33,644 nucleotides of DNA from Rhizobiaceae bacterium (GTDB lineage: Bacteria; Pseudomonadota; Alphaproteobacteria; Rhizobiales; Rhizobiaceae): contig JALOTE010000014.1 in assembly GCA_025458045.1 (NCBI GenBank), forward strand, positions 1-33,644. Direction: 5' to 3'. The translations under genes were made by a program, and so were the position numbers. This document shows positions 22,001-30,755 of this stretch, piece after piece; the stretch's first letter is position 1; each line of letters begins with the position of its first letter. Under the pieces are notes generated by a model. The model was given only the letters and a program-made list of their open reading frames with translations. It made no database searches and was not told the DNA's origin.

Positions 22001-22115
22001 TGCCAATCGGACGCGCCACGGGCAAGACAACGGAAAGCCGGTTGAAAGCGGGCGTTCGGCAATCCTGCCCCGTGAACACGCAAACGCCACGCGGCGGTTT
22101 TCCACCACATGGCAC

Positions 22116-22142
22116 GAAAACGGCGCCGGTTGCCCGGCGCCG
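22116..22142 (-). terminator. Intrinsic terminator after rpsO
   Basis: On the minus strand a 9-bp stem CGGCGCCGG/CCGGCGCCG (22142-22134 and 22129-22121) with a 4-base loop is followed by GTTTTC. It starts about 10 bases after the rpsO stop. As in other rpsO-pnp loci it may only partly terminate. Confidence 0.75.
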
Positions 22143-22152
22143 GAACTCCAGT

Positions 22153-22422
22153 TTAGCGGCGGATGCCGAGACGCTCGATCAGCGTCTGGTAGCGGGCCTG
22201 GTCCACGCGCTTGAGATAGTCGAGCAGCGAACGGCGCTGCGACACCATGGCGAGCAGGCCGCGGCGCGAGTGGTTGTCCTTGACATGGCTCTTGAAATGC
22301 TCGGTCAGGTTCTTGATGCGCTCCGACAGAAGCGCGACCTGGATTTCTGGCGAGCCGGTGTCACCGGCCTTGGTTGCGAAATCGCGCAGGATTTCCGCGC
22401 GGCGTTCAGCGGTCATCGACAT
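22153..22422 (-). CDS. rpsO: 30S ribosomal protein S15
   Basis: Full-length S15 of 89 residues, with the conserved [17 protein letters not shown] and [30 protein letters not shown] segments that bind the central domain of 16S rRNA. Start ATG 22422 has AAGAAAGG about 8 bases upstream. An internal ATG two codons later is possible. It precedes pnp, the usual order, with a terminator-like hairpin in between. Confidence 0.98.
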   Translation of the reverse strand: MSMTAERRAEILRDFATKAGDTGSPEIQVALLSERIKNLTEHFKSHVKDNHSRRGLLAMVSQRRSLLDYLKRVDQARYQTLIERLGIRR

Positions 22423-22519
22423 CGGGATGCCCTTTCTTGAATTGCGAGGGATGAAGCGCCCGGAGCCGGGATGTCGTCCAGCAGGGGCAATGGCCGCGTG
22501 CTTGCATGCGGTGGCGGGC

Positions 22520-22548
22520 CTATAGGCGAAAAGACGACGGAATGGAAG
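22520..22548 (-). promoter_or_regulatory. Candidate rpsO promoter
   Basis: On the minus strand CTTCCA (22548-22543), a 17-base spacer and CTATAG (22525-22520) resemble the rhizobial CTTGAC/CTATAT promoter. The -10 match is strong and the -35 weak. It lies about 100 bases before the rpsO start, in the divergent region shared with the aldo/keto reductase gene. Confidence 0.4.
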
Positions 22549-22645
22549 GGGTCGTCCGAGCGGACGACCGAAGCGAATGAAAGTGGCGGCGCGGCCCCGG
22601 CTCGGCTATGGATCAGCCTCCCCGATTCCTGAAGGCCCATCCCCG

Positions 22646-23686
22646 ATGAAACATCGCCCGCTTGGCCGCACCGGCCTCACCGTGCCTGAAATCTGCCTCG
22701 GCTCCATGACGTGGGGCTCGCAAAACAGCGAGGCGGAAGCCCATGCGCAGATGGACTACGCGGTCGACCAGGGCGTCAACTTCATCGATGCAGCCGAGAT
22801 GTATCCGACAACGCCGATCAGCGCGGACACGCAGGGGTTGACCGAGACCTATATCGGGACCTGGCTGGCAAAGCGCAAAAGGCGGGACGATGTGATCATC
22901 GCCACCAAAGTCGCCGGGTCCGGCCTGCCGCATATCGATGGCGGCGCGCCGATCTCGGCCGAGCGCATCGCAATCGCGGTCGACCGCTCGCTGAAACGGT
23001 TGCAGACTGACGTGATCGACCTCTACCAGCTGCATTGGCCCAACCGCGGCCATTATCATTTCCGCCGTTATTGGGGCTACACGCCGTCGGCGCAGGCGAA
23101 ACCGTCCGTCGACAATGTGGCCGAGATTCTCGGCGCGTTGGAAGGCGCGGTGAAAGCAGGCAAAATCCGCCACGTCGGCCTGTCAAACGACACGGCCTGG
23201 GGGACGATGCGATATCTGGATCAGGCGCAGGCCACCGGCGGGCCGCGCATCGTCTCCATCCAGAACGAATATTCGCTCCTGCATCGCCTTTTTGACAGCG
23301 ACCTCGCCGAATTGTCGCATCACGAGGATGTCGGCCTGCTGGCCTATTCCGTGCTGGCGATGGGGCTTTTGACCGGCAAATACCAGGGCGACGCGCTGCC
23401 TGCCGGGTCGCGCAAGGTCATGCAGCCGACATTGGGCGGACGTGTCACCTTGCATGTGGAAGCGCCGCTGGCCGCATATCTGGCGCTGGCGAAGAAACAC
23501 GGACTTGACCCCGCGCAGATGGCGATCGCCTTCTGCCTGACGCGGCCCTTCATGATGTCGGTGATCATCGGCGCGACGACGATGGCACAGCTGAAGACCA
23601 ACATCGGTGCTGCGTCGGTCGCCCTTGCACCGGAGCTGGTCAACGAGATCGAGACGATCCACCGGGCGCATCCGATCCCGATGTAG
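22646..23686 (+). CDS. tas: Aldo/keto reductase, Tas-like
   Basis: NADPH-dependent oxidoreductase of 346 residues, the same length as E. coli Tas and very similar in its signature stretches (SMTWGSQNSEAEAHAQMDYA, TQGLTETYIGTWLAK). The aldo/keto reductase tetrad is present: Asp48, Tyr53, Lys88 and His130. The physiological substrate is unknown; E. coli Tas was found through a mutant-suppression phenotype linked to tyrosine auxotrophy. Start ATG 22646 has no strong ribosome site; an in-frame extension to 22577 is not conserved. It is divergent from rpsO and upstream of pgk. Confidence 0.87.
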   Translation: MKHRPLGRTGLTVPEICLGSMTWGSQNSEAEAHAQMDYAVDQGVNFIDAAEMYPTTPISADTQGLTETYIGTWLAKRKRRDDVIIATKVAGSGLPHIDGGAPISAERIAIAVDRSLKRLQTDVIDLYQLHWPNRGHYHFRRYWGYTPSAQAKPSVDNVAEILGALEGAVKAGKIRHVGLSNDTAWGTMRYLDQAQATGGPRIVSIQNEYSLLHRLFDSDLAELSHHEDVGLLAYSVLAMGLLTGKYQGDALPAGSRKVMQPTLGGRVTLHVEAPLAAYLALAKKHGLDPAQMAIAFCLTRPFMMSVIIGATTMAQLKTNIGAASVALAPELVNEIETIHRAHPIPM

Positions 23687-23710
23687 GAGGTGCGGGCTTG
23701 GTGTGATGGT

Positions 23711-23738
23711 TTGCGCCCCGGGCCGCGGACTGTATGGT
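23711..23738 (+). promoter_or_regulatory. Candidate pgk promoter
   Basis: TTGCGC (23711-23716), 16 bases, TATGGT (23733-23738), each matching four of six consensus positions, in the 87-base gap before pgk. Weak evidence by eye. Confidence 0.3.
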
Positions 23739-23773
23739 CCCGTGCGCCAACGGACAACACGCAGGAGAATGCA

Positions 23774-24970
23774 ATGGCACGTTTCAAGACACTCGACATG
23801 ATGGGTGATGTGGTTGGCAGGCGCGTGCTTGTGCGTGTCGATTTGAACGTGCCGATGGAGGCGGGTGCCGTGACGGACGCGACCCGCATCGTCCGCGTGC
23901 TGCCGACGATCCGCGAATTGTCCGCCAAGGGTGCGAAGGTGGTCTTGCTCGCCCATTTCGACCGACCAAAAGGCAAAGTCGTGCCCGAGATGAGCCTCGC
24001 GCCAGTGGCCGCCGAAACGGCACGGTTGCTTGGCGTACCGGTAGGTTTCGCCCCGGACTGCATCGGGGATGCCGCCGCATCGGCCATTGCCGCCATGCGG
24101 CCGGGAGATGTCATCATGCTGGAAAACACGCGCTTCCATGCGGGCGAGGAAAAGAACGATGCGGCTTTCACCGCCGCGCTCGCCGCCAATGGCGATGTCT
24201 TCGTCAATGACGCGTTTTCGGCAGCGCACCGCGCGCATGCCTCGACAGAAGGGCTTGCCCATCATCTGCCCGCCTTCGCCGGCCGCACCATGCAGGCTGA
24301 ACTCGACGCATTGGAGAAGGGCTTGGGATCGCCGGTCCGCCCCGTGGTGGCGATTGTCGGCGGCGCGAAAGTGTCGACCAAGATCGACCTTTTGGTGAAC
24401 CTAGTCGGCAAGGTCGATGCACTGGTCATCGGCGGCGGCATGGCCAACACGTTTCTTGCGGCAAAGGGCATCAATGTCGGCAAATCGCTGTGCGAGCATG
24501 ATCTGGCCGAAACGGCGCGCCGCATCATGACAGAAGCTGCCGGCACCGGCTGCGCCATCGTGCTGCCGGTCGATGGCGTGGTGGCGCGCGAATTCAAGGC
24601 GCATGCCGCCAATGAGACAGTGCCGGTCGGTGCAATACCCGCCGATGCCATGATGCTGGATGTCGGCCCTGCCTCGGTTGCAGCAATCCAGGCTTGGATT
24701 TCAAAGGCGGCCACCCTCGTCTGGAACGGGCCGCTCGGCGCCTTCGAGATCGCGCCCTTCGATGCGGCGACTGTTGCTGCGGCAAGCCATGCCGCCGCAC
24801 AGACGAAAGCCGGAAGGCTTGTGTCGGTTGCCGGAGGCGGTGACACGGTTGCCGCGCTCAACCATGCCGGCGTGTCAGCCGATTTCACCTATATCTCGAC
24901 GGCGGGCGGCGCGTTCCTGGAATGGATGGAAGGCAAGCCGCTGCCCGGAGTGGATGCGCTTCGCGCCTGA
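23774..24970 (+). CDS. pgk: Phosphoglycerate kinase
   Basis: Glycolytic/gluconeogenic kinase of 398 residues interconverting 1,3-bisphosphoglycerate plus ADP and 3-phosphoglycerate plus ATP. The N-domain substrate motifs RVDLNVP and LAHFDRPKG and the C-domain nucleotide loop GGGDTVAAL are intact. Start ATG 23774 follows AGGAG (23763-23767). The aldolase gene comes next after a 200-base gap with its own possible operators. The gap gene that often precedes pgk is not here; a Tas-like reductase occupies that place. Confidence 0.97.
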   Translation: MARFKTLDMMGDVVGRRVLVRVDLNVPMEAGAVTDATRIVRVLPTIRELSAKGAKVVLLAHFDRPKGKVVPEMSLAPVAAETARLLGVPVGFAPDCIGDAAASAIAAMRPGDVIMLENTRFHAGEEKNDAAFTAALAANGDVFVNDAFSAAHRAHASTEGLAHHLPAFAGRTMQAELDALEKGLGSPVRPVVAIVGGAKVSTKIDLLVNLVGKVDALVIGGGMANTFLAAKGINVGKSLCEHDLAETARRIMTEAAGTGCAIVLPVDGVVAREFKAHAANETVPVGAIPADAMMLDVGPASVAAIQAWISKAATLVWNGPLGAFEIAPFDAATVAAASHAAAQTKAGRLVSVAGGGDTVAALNHAGVSADFTYISTAGGAFLEWMEGKPLPGVDALRA

Positions 24971-25036
24971 ACCCGGGCCATCGTCCGCACCCGGCGTTAG
25001 CGTGGCATTAAGCGCAGCTTGAACTTGCGTCTGCAT

Positions 25037-25067
25037 TCAATCGGTTGAAGAAAATTCAATCGATTGA
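25037..25067 (+). promoter_or_regulatory. Two tandem near-palindromic operators upstream of the aldolase
   Basis: TCAATCGGTTGA (25037-25048) and the perfect palindrome TCAATCGATTGA (25056-25067) lie 19 bases apart start to start, about two helical turns. The flanks are also similar (ATTCAATCG-TTGA-G). A central CG in a 12-bp palindrome is typical of LacI-family operators. They sit about 105-135 bases before the chosen aldolase start. No regulator gene is in the window. Confidence 0.45.
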
Positions 25068-25170
25068 TGCTGACCGCCGTCATCTTGCCGTCGCATCCGC
25101 CTCTGTTATGGCCCGCTTGGACGTCACCGGACAGGGTGATTTGGCTGGCAGGGCATCAAGCGAGGATCAG

Positions 25171-26076
25171 ATGGCGCGCGAAGAGATGATCAAGGCAATG
25201 GCGGAGCAGATGACGGGCAAGGACGGCTTCATCGCCGCGCTTGACCAGTCCGGCGGCTCGACGCCCAAAGCGCTGAAACAATACGGGGTTGCCGAGACCG
25301 CGTGGTCCAGCGATGAGGAAATGTTCGCGCTGATGCACGCCATGCGCGCCCGCATGATCAAGGCGGACGCCTTCACCGGCGAAAAGGTGATCGGCGCGAT
25401 CCTGTTCGAGCGCACCATGGACGGCGAAATCGACGGCCGGCCGACAGCGGATTATCTCTGGCAGAAGCGCGGTGTGGTTCCGTTCCTCAAGGTCGACCAG
25501 GGCCTCGCCGCAGAGGAAGATGGTGTCCAGCTGATGAAGCCCATGCCCGGGCTGGATGCGCTCTTGAGGCGCGCGGTTGCGAAGAATGTGTTCGGCACCA
25601 AGATGCGCTCCGTCATCAATGCCGCCAACCCGGCAGGCATTGCGGCCATCGTCCGCCAGCAATTCGAGGTCGGCAGGCAGATCATCGCCCATGGCCTGAT
25701 GCCGATCATCGAGCCGGAAGTGACCATCACCATTGCCGACAAGGCGGAAGCGGAAGCGCTGCTGCTTGCCACGATCCTGAAACAGCTTGATGCCTTGCCC
25801 GAAGGCGAAAAAGTGATGCTCAAACTGTCGCTGCCGACAGTTGCCAACCTCTACGCGCCGCTTGTGGCGCATCCGAAGGTGATGCGCGTTGTGGCCTTGT
25901 CGGGGGGTTATTCGCGGGCGGAAGCCAACCGCCTGCTCGGGTTGAACGTCGGCATCATCGCCTCGTTCTCGCGCGCCATGGCGGAGGGCCTTTCCGCCGG
26001 CCAGAGCGACGCGGAGTTCAACCGTGTGATTGGCGAAACGATTGACTCGATCTATCAGGCGTCACGCGCGGCGTGA
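25171..26076 (+). CDS. Fructose-bisphosphate aldolase class I
   Basis: Schiff-base aldolase of about 301 residues splitting fructose-1,6-bisphosphate to dihydroxyacetone phosphate and glyceraldehyde-3-phosphate. Family features are GFIAALDQSGGSTPKAL near the N-terminus, QLMKPMPGLD, and IIEPEVTI. The Schiff-base Lys is probably Lys218 (in VMLKLSLPT). I chose ATG 25171 with GAGG at 25162-25165. The reading frame is open back to 25045, but that stretch is not conserved and contains the operator-like palindromes, so it is more likely leader. ATG 25186 and 25198 are alternatives. It is metabolically linked to pgk upstream. Confidence 0.9.
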   Translation: MAREEMIKAMAEQMTGKDGFIAALDQSGGSTPKALKQYGVAETAWSSDEEMFALMHAMRARMIKADAFTGEKVIGAILFERTMDGEIDGRPTADYLWQKRGVVPFLKVDQGLAAEEDGVQLMKPMPGLDALLRRAVAKNVFGTKMRSVINAANPAGIAAIVRQQFEVGRQIIAHGLMPIIEPEVTITIADKAEAEALLLATILKQLDALPEGEKVMLKLSLPTVANLYAPLVAHPKVMRVVALSGGYSRAEANRLLGLNVGIIASFSRAMAEGLSAGQSDAEFNRVIGETIDSIYQASRAA

Positions 26077-26177
26077 GGCGAAGTGATGCGTCGCGCGCGG
26101 GCGCTGTGCGCCAAATCCCGGCCCCGCCATCGCGGCGAGGCCGACGCGAAGGCAGACCATCGCCGCATATGGCCCCT

Positions 26178-26206
26178 CTTGCATATTTATTTTTCTGTAT
26201 ATAAAT
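26178..26206 (+). promoter_or_regulatory. AT-rich promoter with inverted repeat over the -10 region
   Basis: CTTGCA (26178-26183), 16 bases, TATAAA (26200-26205) make a good promoter. The perfect inverted pair ATTTAT (26185-26190) and ATAAAT (26201-26206), 10 bases apart, overlaps the spacer and -10. This AT-rich patch stands out in GC-rich surroundings. ArsR-family repressors of the BigR/YgaV type bind AT-rich palindromes and often control DUF2892 genes, so a repressor site is plausible. No regulator gene is in the window. Confidence 0.5.
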
Positions 26207-26262
26207 GATCCTCAACGGGTTGCGACCGACCTGGCGCACCATCTGCAACCGAGGATCGAACC

Positions 26263-26463
26263 ATGACACTTGACCGCTCCGTTTTCGCCTTCGCCGGCGT
26301 GATGACCCTTCTTTCCGTGGTGCTCACGCTCACGGTCTCGCCGCACTTTGTCTGGTTCACGGCCTTCATCGGCGTCAATCTGCTGCAATCGGCCTTCACC
26401 GGCTTTTGCCCGGCGGCGATGGTGTTCAAGGCGCTCGGCATAAAGCCCGGCTGCGCATTCTGA
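26263..26463 (+). CDS. DUF2892 small membrane protein (YgaP membrane-domain-like)
   Basis: Protein of 66 residues, mostly two membrane helices (about 7-25 and 30-46), ending TGFCPAAMVFKALGIKPGCAF. The GVNLLQSAFTGFCP motif is typical of DUF2892, which also forms the membrane part of the YgaP rhodanese. Cys49 and Cys64 could carry sulfur or metal, which is speculative. It is the first gene of a unit with the RND adaptor (15-base gap) and permease. DUF2892 genes frequently accompany sulfide/persulfide detoxification genes, giving a hint on substrate but no proof. Confidence 0.85.
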   Translation: MTLDRSVFAFAGVMTLLSVVLTLTVSPHFVWFTAFIGVNLLQSAFTGFCPAAMVFKALGIKPGCAF

Positions 26464-26478
26464 GCGCGGGTGCCGACA

Positions 26479-27501
26479 ATGGTGCGTCTCTCCCTGCGGG
26501 CAGGTCTTCTTGCCGCGCGAATTGTTTTGCCGGTCGCTTCGGCGTGCCTTGTGTTCGCCACCGGCATGGCCGCGGCTGAAACGCTGACACTGAAGCCCGC
26601 GATGATCACCGAGTGGAAGGCCGTGCATGGCCGCATCGAGGCCGATGACATGGTGGCGGCGCGCGCGCGAATCGGCGGCACGCTGATCGAGTTGACCGTG
26701 ACCGAAGGCGATGTGGTGGCCGCCGGACAAAAAATCGGGGTCGTCACCGATGAGAAGATCGCGTTCCAGGCGCAGGCGATCGACGCGCAATTGAGCGCGC
26801 TCGCCGCACAGAAAGCCAATGCGGAAGCCGAACTGGCGCGTGGCCGCGAACTGGTGCGCGGCGGGGTTTCGACCAATCAGCGTGTCGAGCAATTGCAGAC
26901 GCAGGTGGATGTGATCGCCGGGCAGATCGCGGCGGCGCAAGCGCAGCGCGCCGTCATTGTGCGCCAGGGCGAGGAGGGCGCGATCATCGCCCCGGCGGCC
27001 GGCCGCGTCACCGCCGTTCCTTTGACGCCGGGCTCCGTCGTCTTGCCCGGCGAGCCCGTTGCCATGATCGCGTCAGGTGCATTGTCGCTGCGACTGGCGC
27101 TGCCGGAGCGCCATGCGGCGCTGCTCAAGCAGGGTGCGACATTGCCCGTGGAGACACCGGAGGGCGAAACGCAAGGACGCCTTGCCAAGCTTTATCCCCT
27201 GATCGAAAACGGACGCGTGCTCGCCGATGTGACGTTGGAAGGCATGGATGCCGCTTATCTGAACCAGCGCGTGCTGGTTCGCGTTCCCGTGGGTGAGCGT
27301 GCGGCCCTGATGGTGCCGCCAACGGCCGTGACCACGCGAAACGGGCTCGATTTTGTCGCACTCGCCCGCGGTGACGCAACGATACAGCGCAACGTTGTCA
27401 TTGGCGCGCGCGCGGGCGGCGAGGTGGAAATCCTGACCGGGCTGCAACCGGGCGATGTGATCCTCCTGGACCCCGCGGCACCGCAAGGGGCAAACCCGTG
27501 A
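26479..27501 (+). CDS. RND efflux periplasmic adaptor (membrane fusion protein)
   Basis: Protein of 340 residues starting at ATG 26479 (GTG 26470 also possible). A signal peptide runs to about residue 32 (GMAAAE). Then come a split lipoyl-like barrel (ARIGGTLIELTVTEGDVVAAGQKIGVV and EGAIIAPAAGRVTAVPLTPGSVV), a coiled-coil hairpin of Ala/Gln-rich heptads between them (about 95-165), and beta-barrel and membrane-proximal domains. It should link the RND permease to an outer-membrane channel, which is not encoded here. The stop overlaps the permease start (GTGA), so the two are coupled. Confidence 0.9.
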   Translation: MVRLSLRAGLLAARIVLPVASACLVFATGMAAAETLTLKPAMITEWKAVHGRIEADDMVAARARIGGTLIELTVTEGDVVAAGQKIGVVTDEKIAFQAQAIDAQLSALAAQKANAEAELARGRELVRGGVSTNQRVEQLQTQVDVIAGQIAAAQAQRAVIVRQGEEGAIIAPAAGRVTAVPLTPGSVVLPGEPVAMIASGALSLRLALPERHAALLKQGATLPVETPEGETQGRLAKLYPLIENGRVLADVTLEGMDAAYLNQRVLVRVPVGERAALMVPPTAVTTRNGLDFVALARGDATIQRNVVIGARAGGEVEILTGLQPGDVILLDPAAPQGANP

Positions 27502-30500
27502 GCACAGCACCCGACGGGCGCAGGCTCGGCCTTGCCGGGCGGCTGGCGCAGAGCTTCATCGCTTCGGCGCTGACGCCGTTGTTTCTCGTCGCCGCGCTCA
27601 TTGCGGGCGCGATCGCACTTGTCACCCTGCCGCGCGAGGAGGAGCCGCAAATCTCCGTGCCCATGGTGGACATCATGGTGCATGCGCCGGGGCTCAAGGC
27701 CGATGATGCCGTCAAGCTGGTGACAGAGCCCTTGGAAACCATCGTCAAGGCGATCAATGGCGTCGAGCACGTCTATTCGCAGAGCCGCGATGATCAGGTG
27801 ATGGTCACGGCGCGCTTCCTCGTCGGCACGCCTGCCGATTCGGCGATCCTGCGCGTGCATGAGAAAATCCGCGCCAACTTGGATCGCATTCCGGCGGGCA
27901 TCCCGGAACCGCTAGTGGTCGGGCGCGGGATTGATGACGTTGCCATCGTCTCTTTGACCTTGTCACCGCTGGCCGACGGGGAAGCGCGCATCACGCCTGC
28001 CGACCTCACACGCGTCGCGCGTGAATTGCGCGCGGAAATCGCCAAGGTGGAGGATGTCGGGCTGACCTACCTCGTCGGTGAAACCGGCGAAGCCATACGC
28101 ATCGCCGCCGACCCTGAACGCCTCGCACTCTATGGTGTCACCCTGCAGCAGTTGGCCGGCAAGGTTGAAAGCGCAAACCGCGCGTTCTCGACGGGGCGCC
28201 TGAGACAGGCCGGACAGGAAATCGAACTGGTCGCGGGCGAGACGCTCGACAGCCCCGCCGACATCGCCAATCTGCTGCTGACCACGCGGGATGGCCGCCC
28301 GGTCTATGTGGGCGACGTCGCCGATGTCGCGCTCACGGGCGATACGGCAGGCCATATCGTCTCGACCGTGCGGCGCGGCGAAGGCGGTGCGACGGAGCGC
28401 GTGCCCGCCGTGACATTGGCCGTCGCCAAACGGGGCGGGTCCAATGCGGTCACGGTGGCGCATGCTATCCTCGACCGCGTCGACGCCATGAGAGGGCGGA
28501 TCATCCCTGCGGAGATCGGCGTTGAGGTGACCCGCGATTATGGCGAAACGGCCAATGAAAAGGCCAACGAGCTGCTGTTCCATCTGGCGCTCGCCACCAT
28601 TTCAATCATCGCGCTTGTCTGGCTGGCGATCGGCTGGCGCGAAGCGCTGGTGGTGGCGATCGTCATCCCCGTCACCATCCTGCTGACGCTGTTTGCCGCC
28701 AACATCATGGGCTACACGCTGAACCGCGTCTCGCTGTTCGCCCTGATCTTCTCCATCGGCATCCTCGTTGATGACGCCATTGTCGTGATCGAGAACATCG
28801 CGCGCCATTGGGCGATGCCGGACACGGGCGAAGGCCGCAGCCGGATGCAGGCGGCGGTGGATGCGGTCGCCGAAGTCGGCAACCCGACGATTGTCGCCAC
28901 GCTGACGGTCGTGGCGGCGCTGCTGCCGATGCTGTTCGTCTCGGGCATGATGGGCCCCTACATGAGCCCCATTCCCGCCAATGCCTCGGCGGCGATGATC
29001 TTTTCCTTCTTTGTCGCCGTGATGGTGACGCCTTGGCTGATGCTGAAGATCGCCGGGCGCGCGCCGGTCCATGGTCATGGCGGACAAGATGGCCATGGCA
29101 CACATTCCGGCGGCATTCTGGGGCGGGCCTATGCGGCTGTCGCCCGGCCGATCCTGAAGACGCGCGGGCGCAGCTGGGCCTTCCTGATCCTGACCGGCAT
29201 GGCCACGCTCGCCTCGCTGAGCCTCTTTTACACCCGCGACGTGACGGTGAAGCTGCTGCCGTTCGACAACAAGTCGGAGCTCTCGGTTGTCATCGACATG
29301 CCGGAAGGCACCTCGACCGAAGCAACCGACGCCGTGGCCCAGGATGTGGCGGCGATCGCGCTCGGCCTGGACGAAGTGCTTTCGGCGCAAACCCATGCCG
29401 CAGCATCCGCGCCATTCAATTTCAACGGGCTTGTGCGCCACTCTTATCTGCGCAGCGAACCGCACATGGGCGAGGTGCAGTTGAACCTGACGCCCAAACA
29501 TGAGCGCGAGCGCGCCTCGCACGCCATCGCCATTGATCTGCGCAACCGGCTGGCATCGCTCGCCCTGCCGCAAGGCGCGAGCCTGAAGGTTGTCGAGCCG
29601 CCGCCCGGGCCGCCGGTGATGGCGACGCTGCTTGCGGAGATCTACGGGCCTGATGCCGAAACGCGGCGGCTGACGGCCGAGAAGGTGGAGGCGGCGTTCC
29701 GCTCCGTGCCGTTCATAGTGGACGTCGACAATTCATGGGGCCAGCCCGCGCCGAAAATGCGCGCGCTCATCGCCACGGATGACCTCGATTTCTTCCGCGT
29801 GCAGGAACAGGACGTGTTCGACACGCTCGCCATCCTGAATAGCGGTCGCGTCGTCGGCTATTCGCACCGCGGTGATGGCCGCGCGCCCATTCCGCTGCTG
29901 CTGCAACGGGCCGACGGCGCGCGCGTGCTTGATGAGGCATTCCTCACCACGCCCATTCCCGCCAATCTCCTGCCCGGAGACCGTGGCGTGGTGGAACTGG
30001 GAGATGTGATCGACCTTGAAGAGGACCGCGCCTCGTTCCCGGTGTTCCGCCGCAACGGCCGGGCCGCCGAAATGGTGACAGCCGAACTGGCCGGTGATTT
30101 CGAAGCGCCGCTGTACGGCATGCTCGCCGTCCACGCCGCGCTCGACGCGCAGGACTGGACAGGCCTGACAAAGCCCGTGATCCGGCTCAACGGCCAGCCG
30201 CAGGATGAGACAGTGCCGACCCTGCTGTGGGATGGCGAATGGGAGGTGACGTGGGTGACCTTCCGCGACATGGGCGCGGCCTTCATCGTCGCGCTGCTCG
30301 GCATCTACATCCTGGTGGTCGCGCAGTTCGGGTCGTTCAAGGTGCCGCTTGTCATCCTGACGCCGATCCCGCTCACCTTCATCGGCATCCTTGGCGGCCA
30401 TTGGCTGTATCAGGCGCCCTTCTCGGCCACCTCGATGATCGGCTTCATCGCGCTGGCCGGCATCATCGTGCGCAACTCGATCCTGCTTGTCGATTTCGTC

Positions 30501-30731
30501 AAGCACACGCCGCGCGGGGACCGGCCCTTGCAGGACATTCTGATCGAAGCCGGCGCGATCCGTTTCAAGCCCATCCTGCTGACGGCGCTTGCCGCCATCA
30601 TCGGCGCCATCACCATCCTGTCGGACCCGATCTTCCAGGGGCTGGCAATCTCGCTGCTGTTCGGCCTGGCCTCGTCGACGCTGCTGACCGTGCTGGTGAT
30701 CCCGGCCATCTACCGTGTGTTGAGGACGTGA
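27498..30731 (+). CDS. RND family efflux permease
   Basis: Inner-membrane proton-driven pump of 1077 residues with the duplicated RND fold of twelve helices and two large periplasmic loops. The proton-relay Asp pair is at Asp425-Asp426 (ILVDDAIVVIENI). A His-rich segment HGHGGQDGHGTH at 525-536 falls in the cytoplasmic region between the two halves. The protein is coupled to the adaptor by GTGA overlap and starts with GTG. Substrate is not decided by sequence: it looks closer to HAE-type pumps than to the metal-specific CusA type, but the His stretch and the DUF2892 partner suggest metal or sulfur species. No outer-membrane factor gene follows. Confidence 0.92.
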   Translation: MSTAPDGRRLGLAGRLAQSFIASALTPLFLVAALIAGAIALVTLPREEEPQISVPMVDIMVHAPGLKADDAVKLVTEPLETIVKAINGVEHVYSQSRDDQVMVTARFLVGTPADSAILRVHEKIRANLDRIPAGIPEPLVVGRGIDDVAIVSLTLSPLADGEARITPADLTRVARELRAEIAKVEDVGLTYLVGETGEAIRIAADPERLALYGVTLQQLAGKVESANRAFSTGRLRQAGQEIELVAGETLDSPADIANLLLTTRDGRPVYVGDVADVALTGDTAGHIVSTVRRGEGGATERVPAVTLAVAKRGGSNAVTVAHAILDRVDAMRGRIIPAEIGVEVTRDYGETANEKANELLFHLALATISIIALVWLAIGWREALVVAIVIPVTILLTLFAANIMGYTLNRVSLFALIFSIGILVDDAIVVIENIARHWAMPDTGEGRSRMQAAVDAVAEVGNPTIVATLTVVAALLPMLFVSGMMGPYMSPIPANASAAMIFSFFVAVMVTPWLMLKIAGRAPVHGHGGQDGHGTHSGGILGRAYAAVARPILKTRGRSWAFLILTGMATLASLSLFYTRDVTVKLLPFDNKSELSVVIDMPEGTSTEATDAVAQDVAAIALGLDEVLSAQTHAAASAPFNFNGLVRHSYLRSEPHMGEVQLNLTPKHERERASHAIAIDLRNRLASLALPQGASLKVVEPPPGPPVMATLLAEIYGPDAETRRLTAEKVEAAFRSVPFIVDVDNSWGQPAPKMRALIATDDLDFFRVQEQDVFDTLAILNSGRVVGYSHRGDGRAPIPLLLQRADGARVLDEAFLTTPIPANLLPGDRGVVELGDVIDLEEDRASFPVFRRNGRAAEMVTAELAGDFEAPLYGMLAVHAALDAQDWTGLTKPVIRLNGQPQDETVPTLLWDGEWEVTWVTFRDMGAAFIVALLGIYILVVAQFGSFKVPLVILTPIPLTFIGILGGHWLYQAPFSATSMIGFIALAGIIVRNSILLVDFVKHTPRGDRPLQDILIEAGAIRFKPILLTALAAIIGAITILSDPIFQGLAISLLFGLASSTLLTVLVIPAIYRVLRT

Positions 30732-30755
30732 GGAAACCGCGTTGACCCTCCTCAA

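Noticed and set aside
19951-22440. 829-codon open frame antisense to pnp and rpsO
   Set aside because: It is a shadow of two certain genes and crosses their intergenic region. The composition is His/Arg/Asp-rich, as expected of a mirrored frame.
25045-25170. 42-residue N-terminal extension of the aldolase
   Set aside because: The stretch is not conserved with class I aldolases of this type and contains the operator-like palindromes. A ribosome site precedes ATG 25171.
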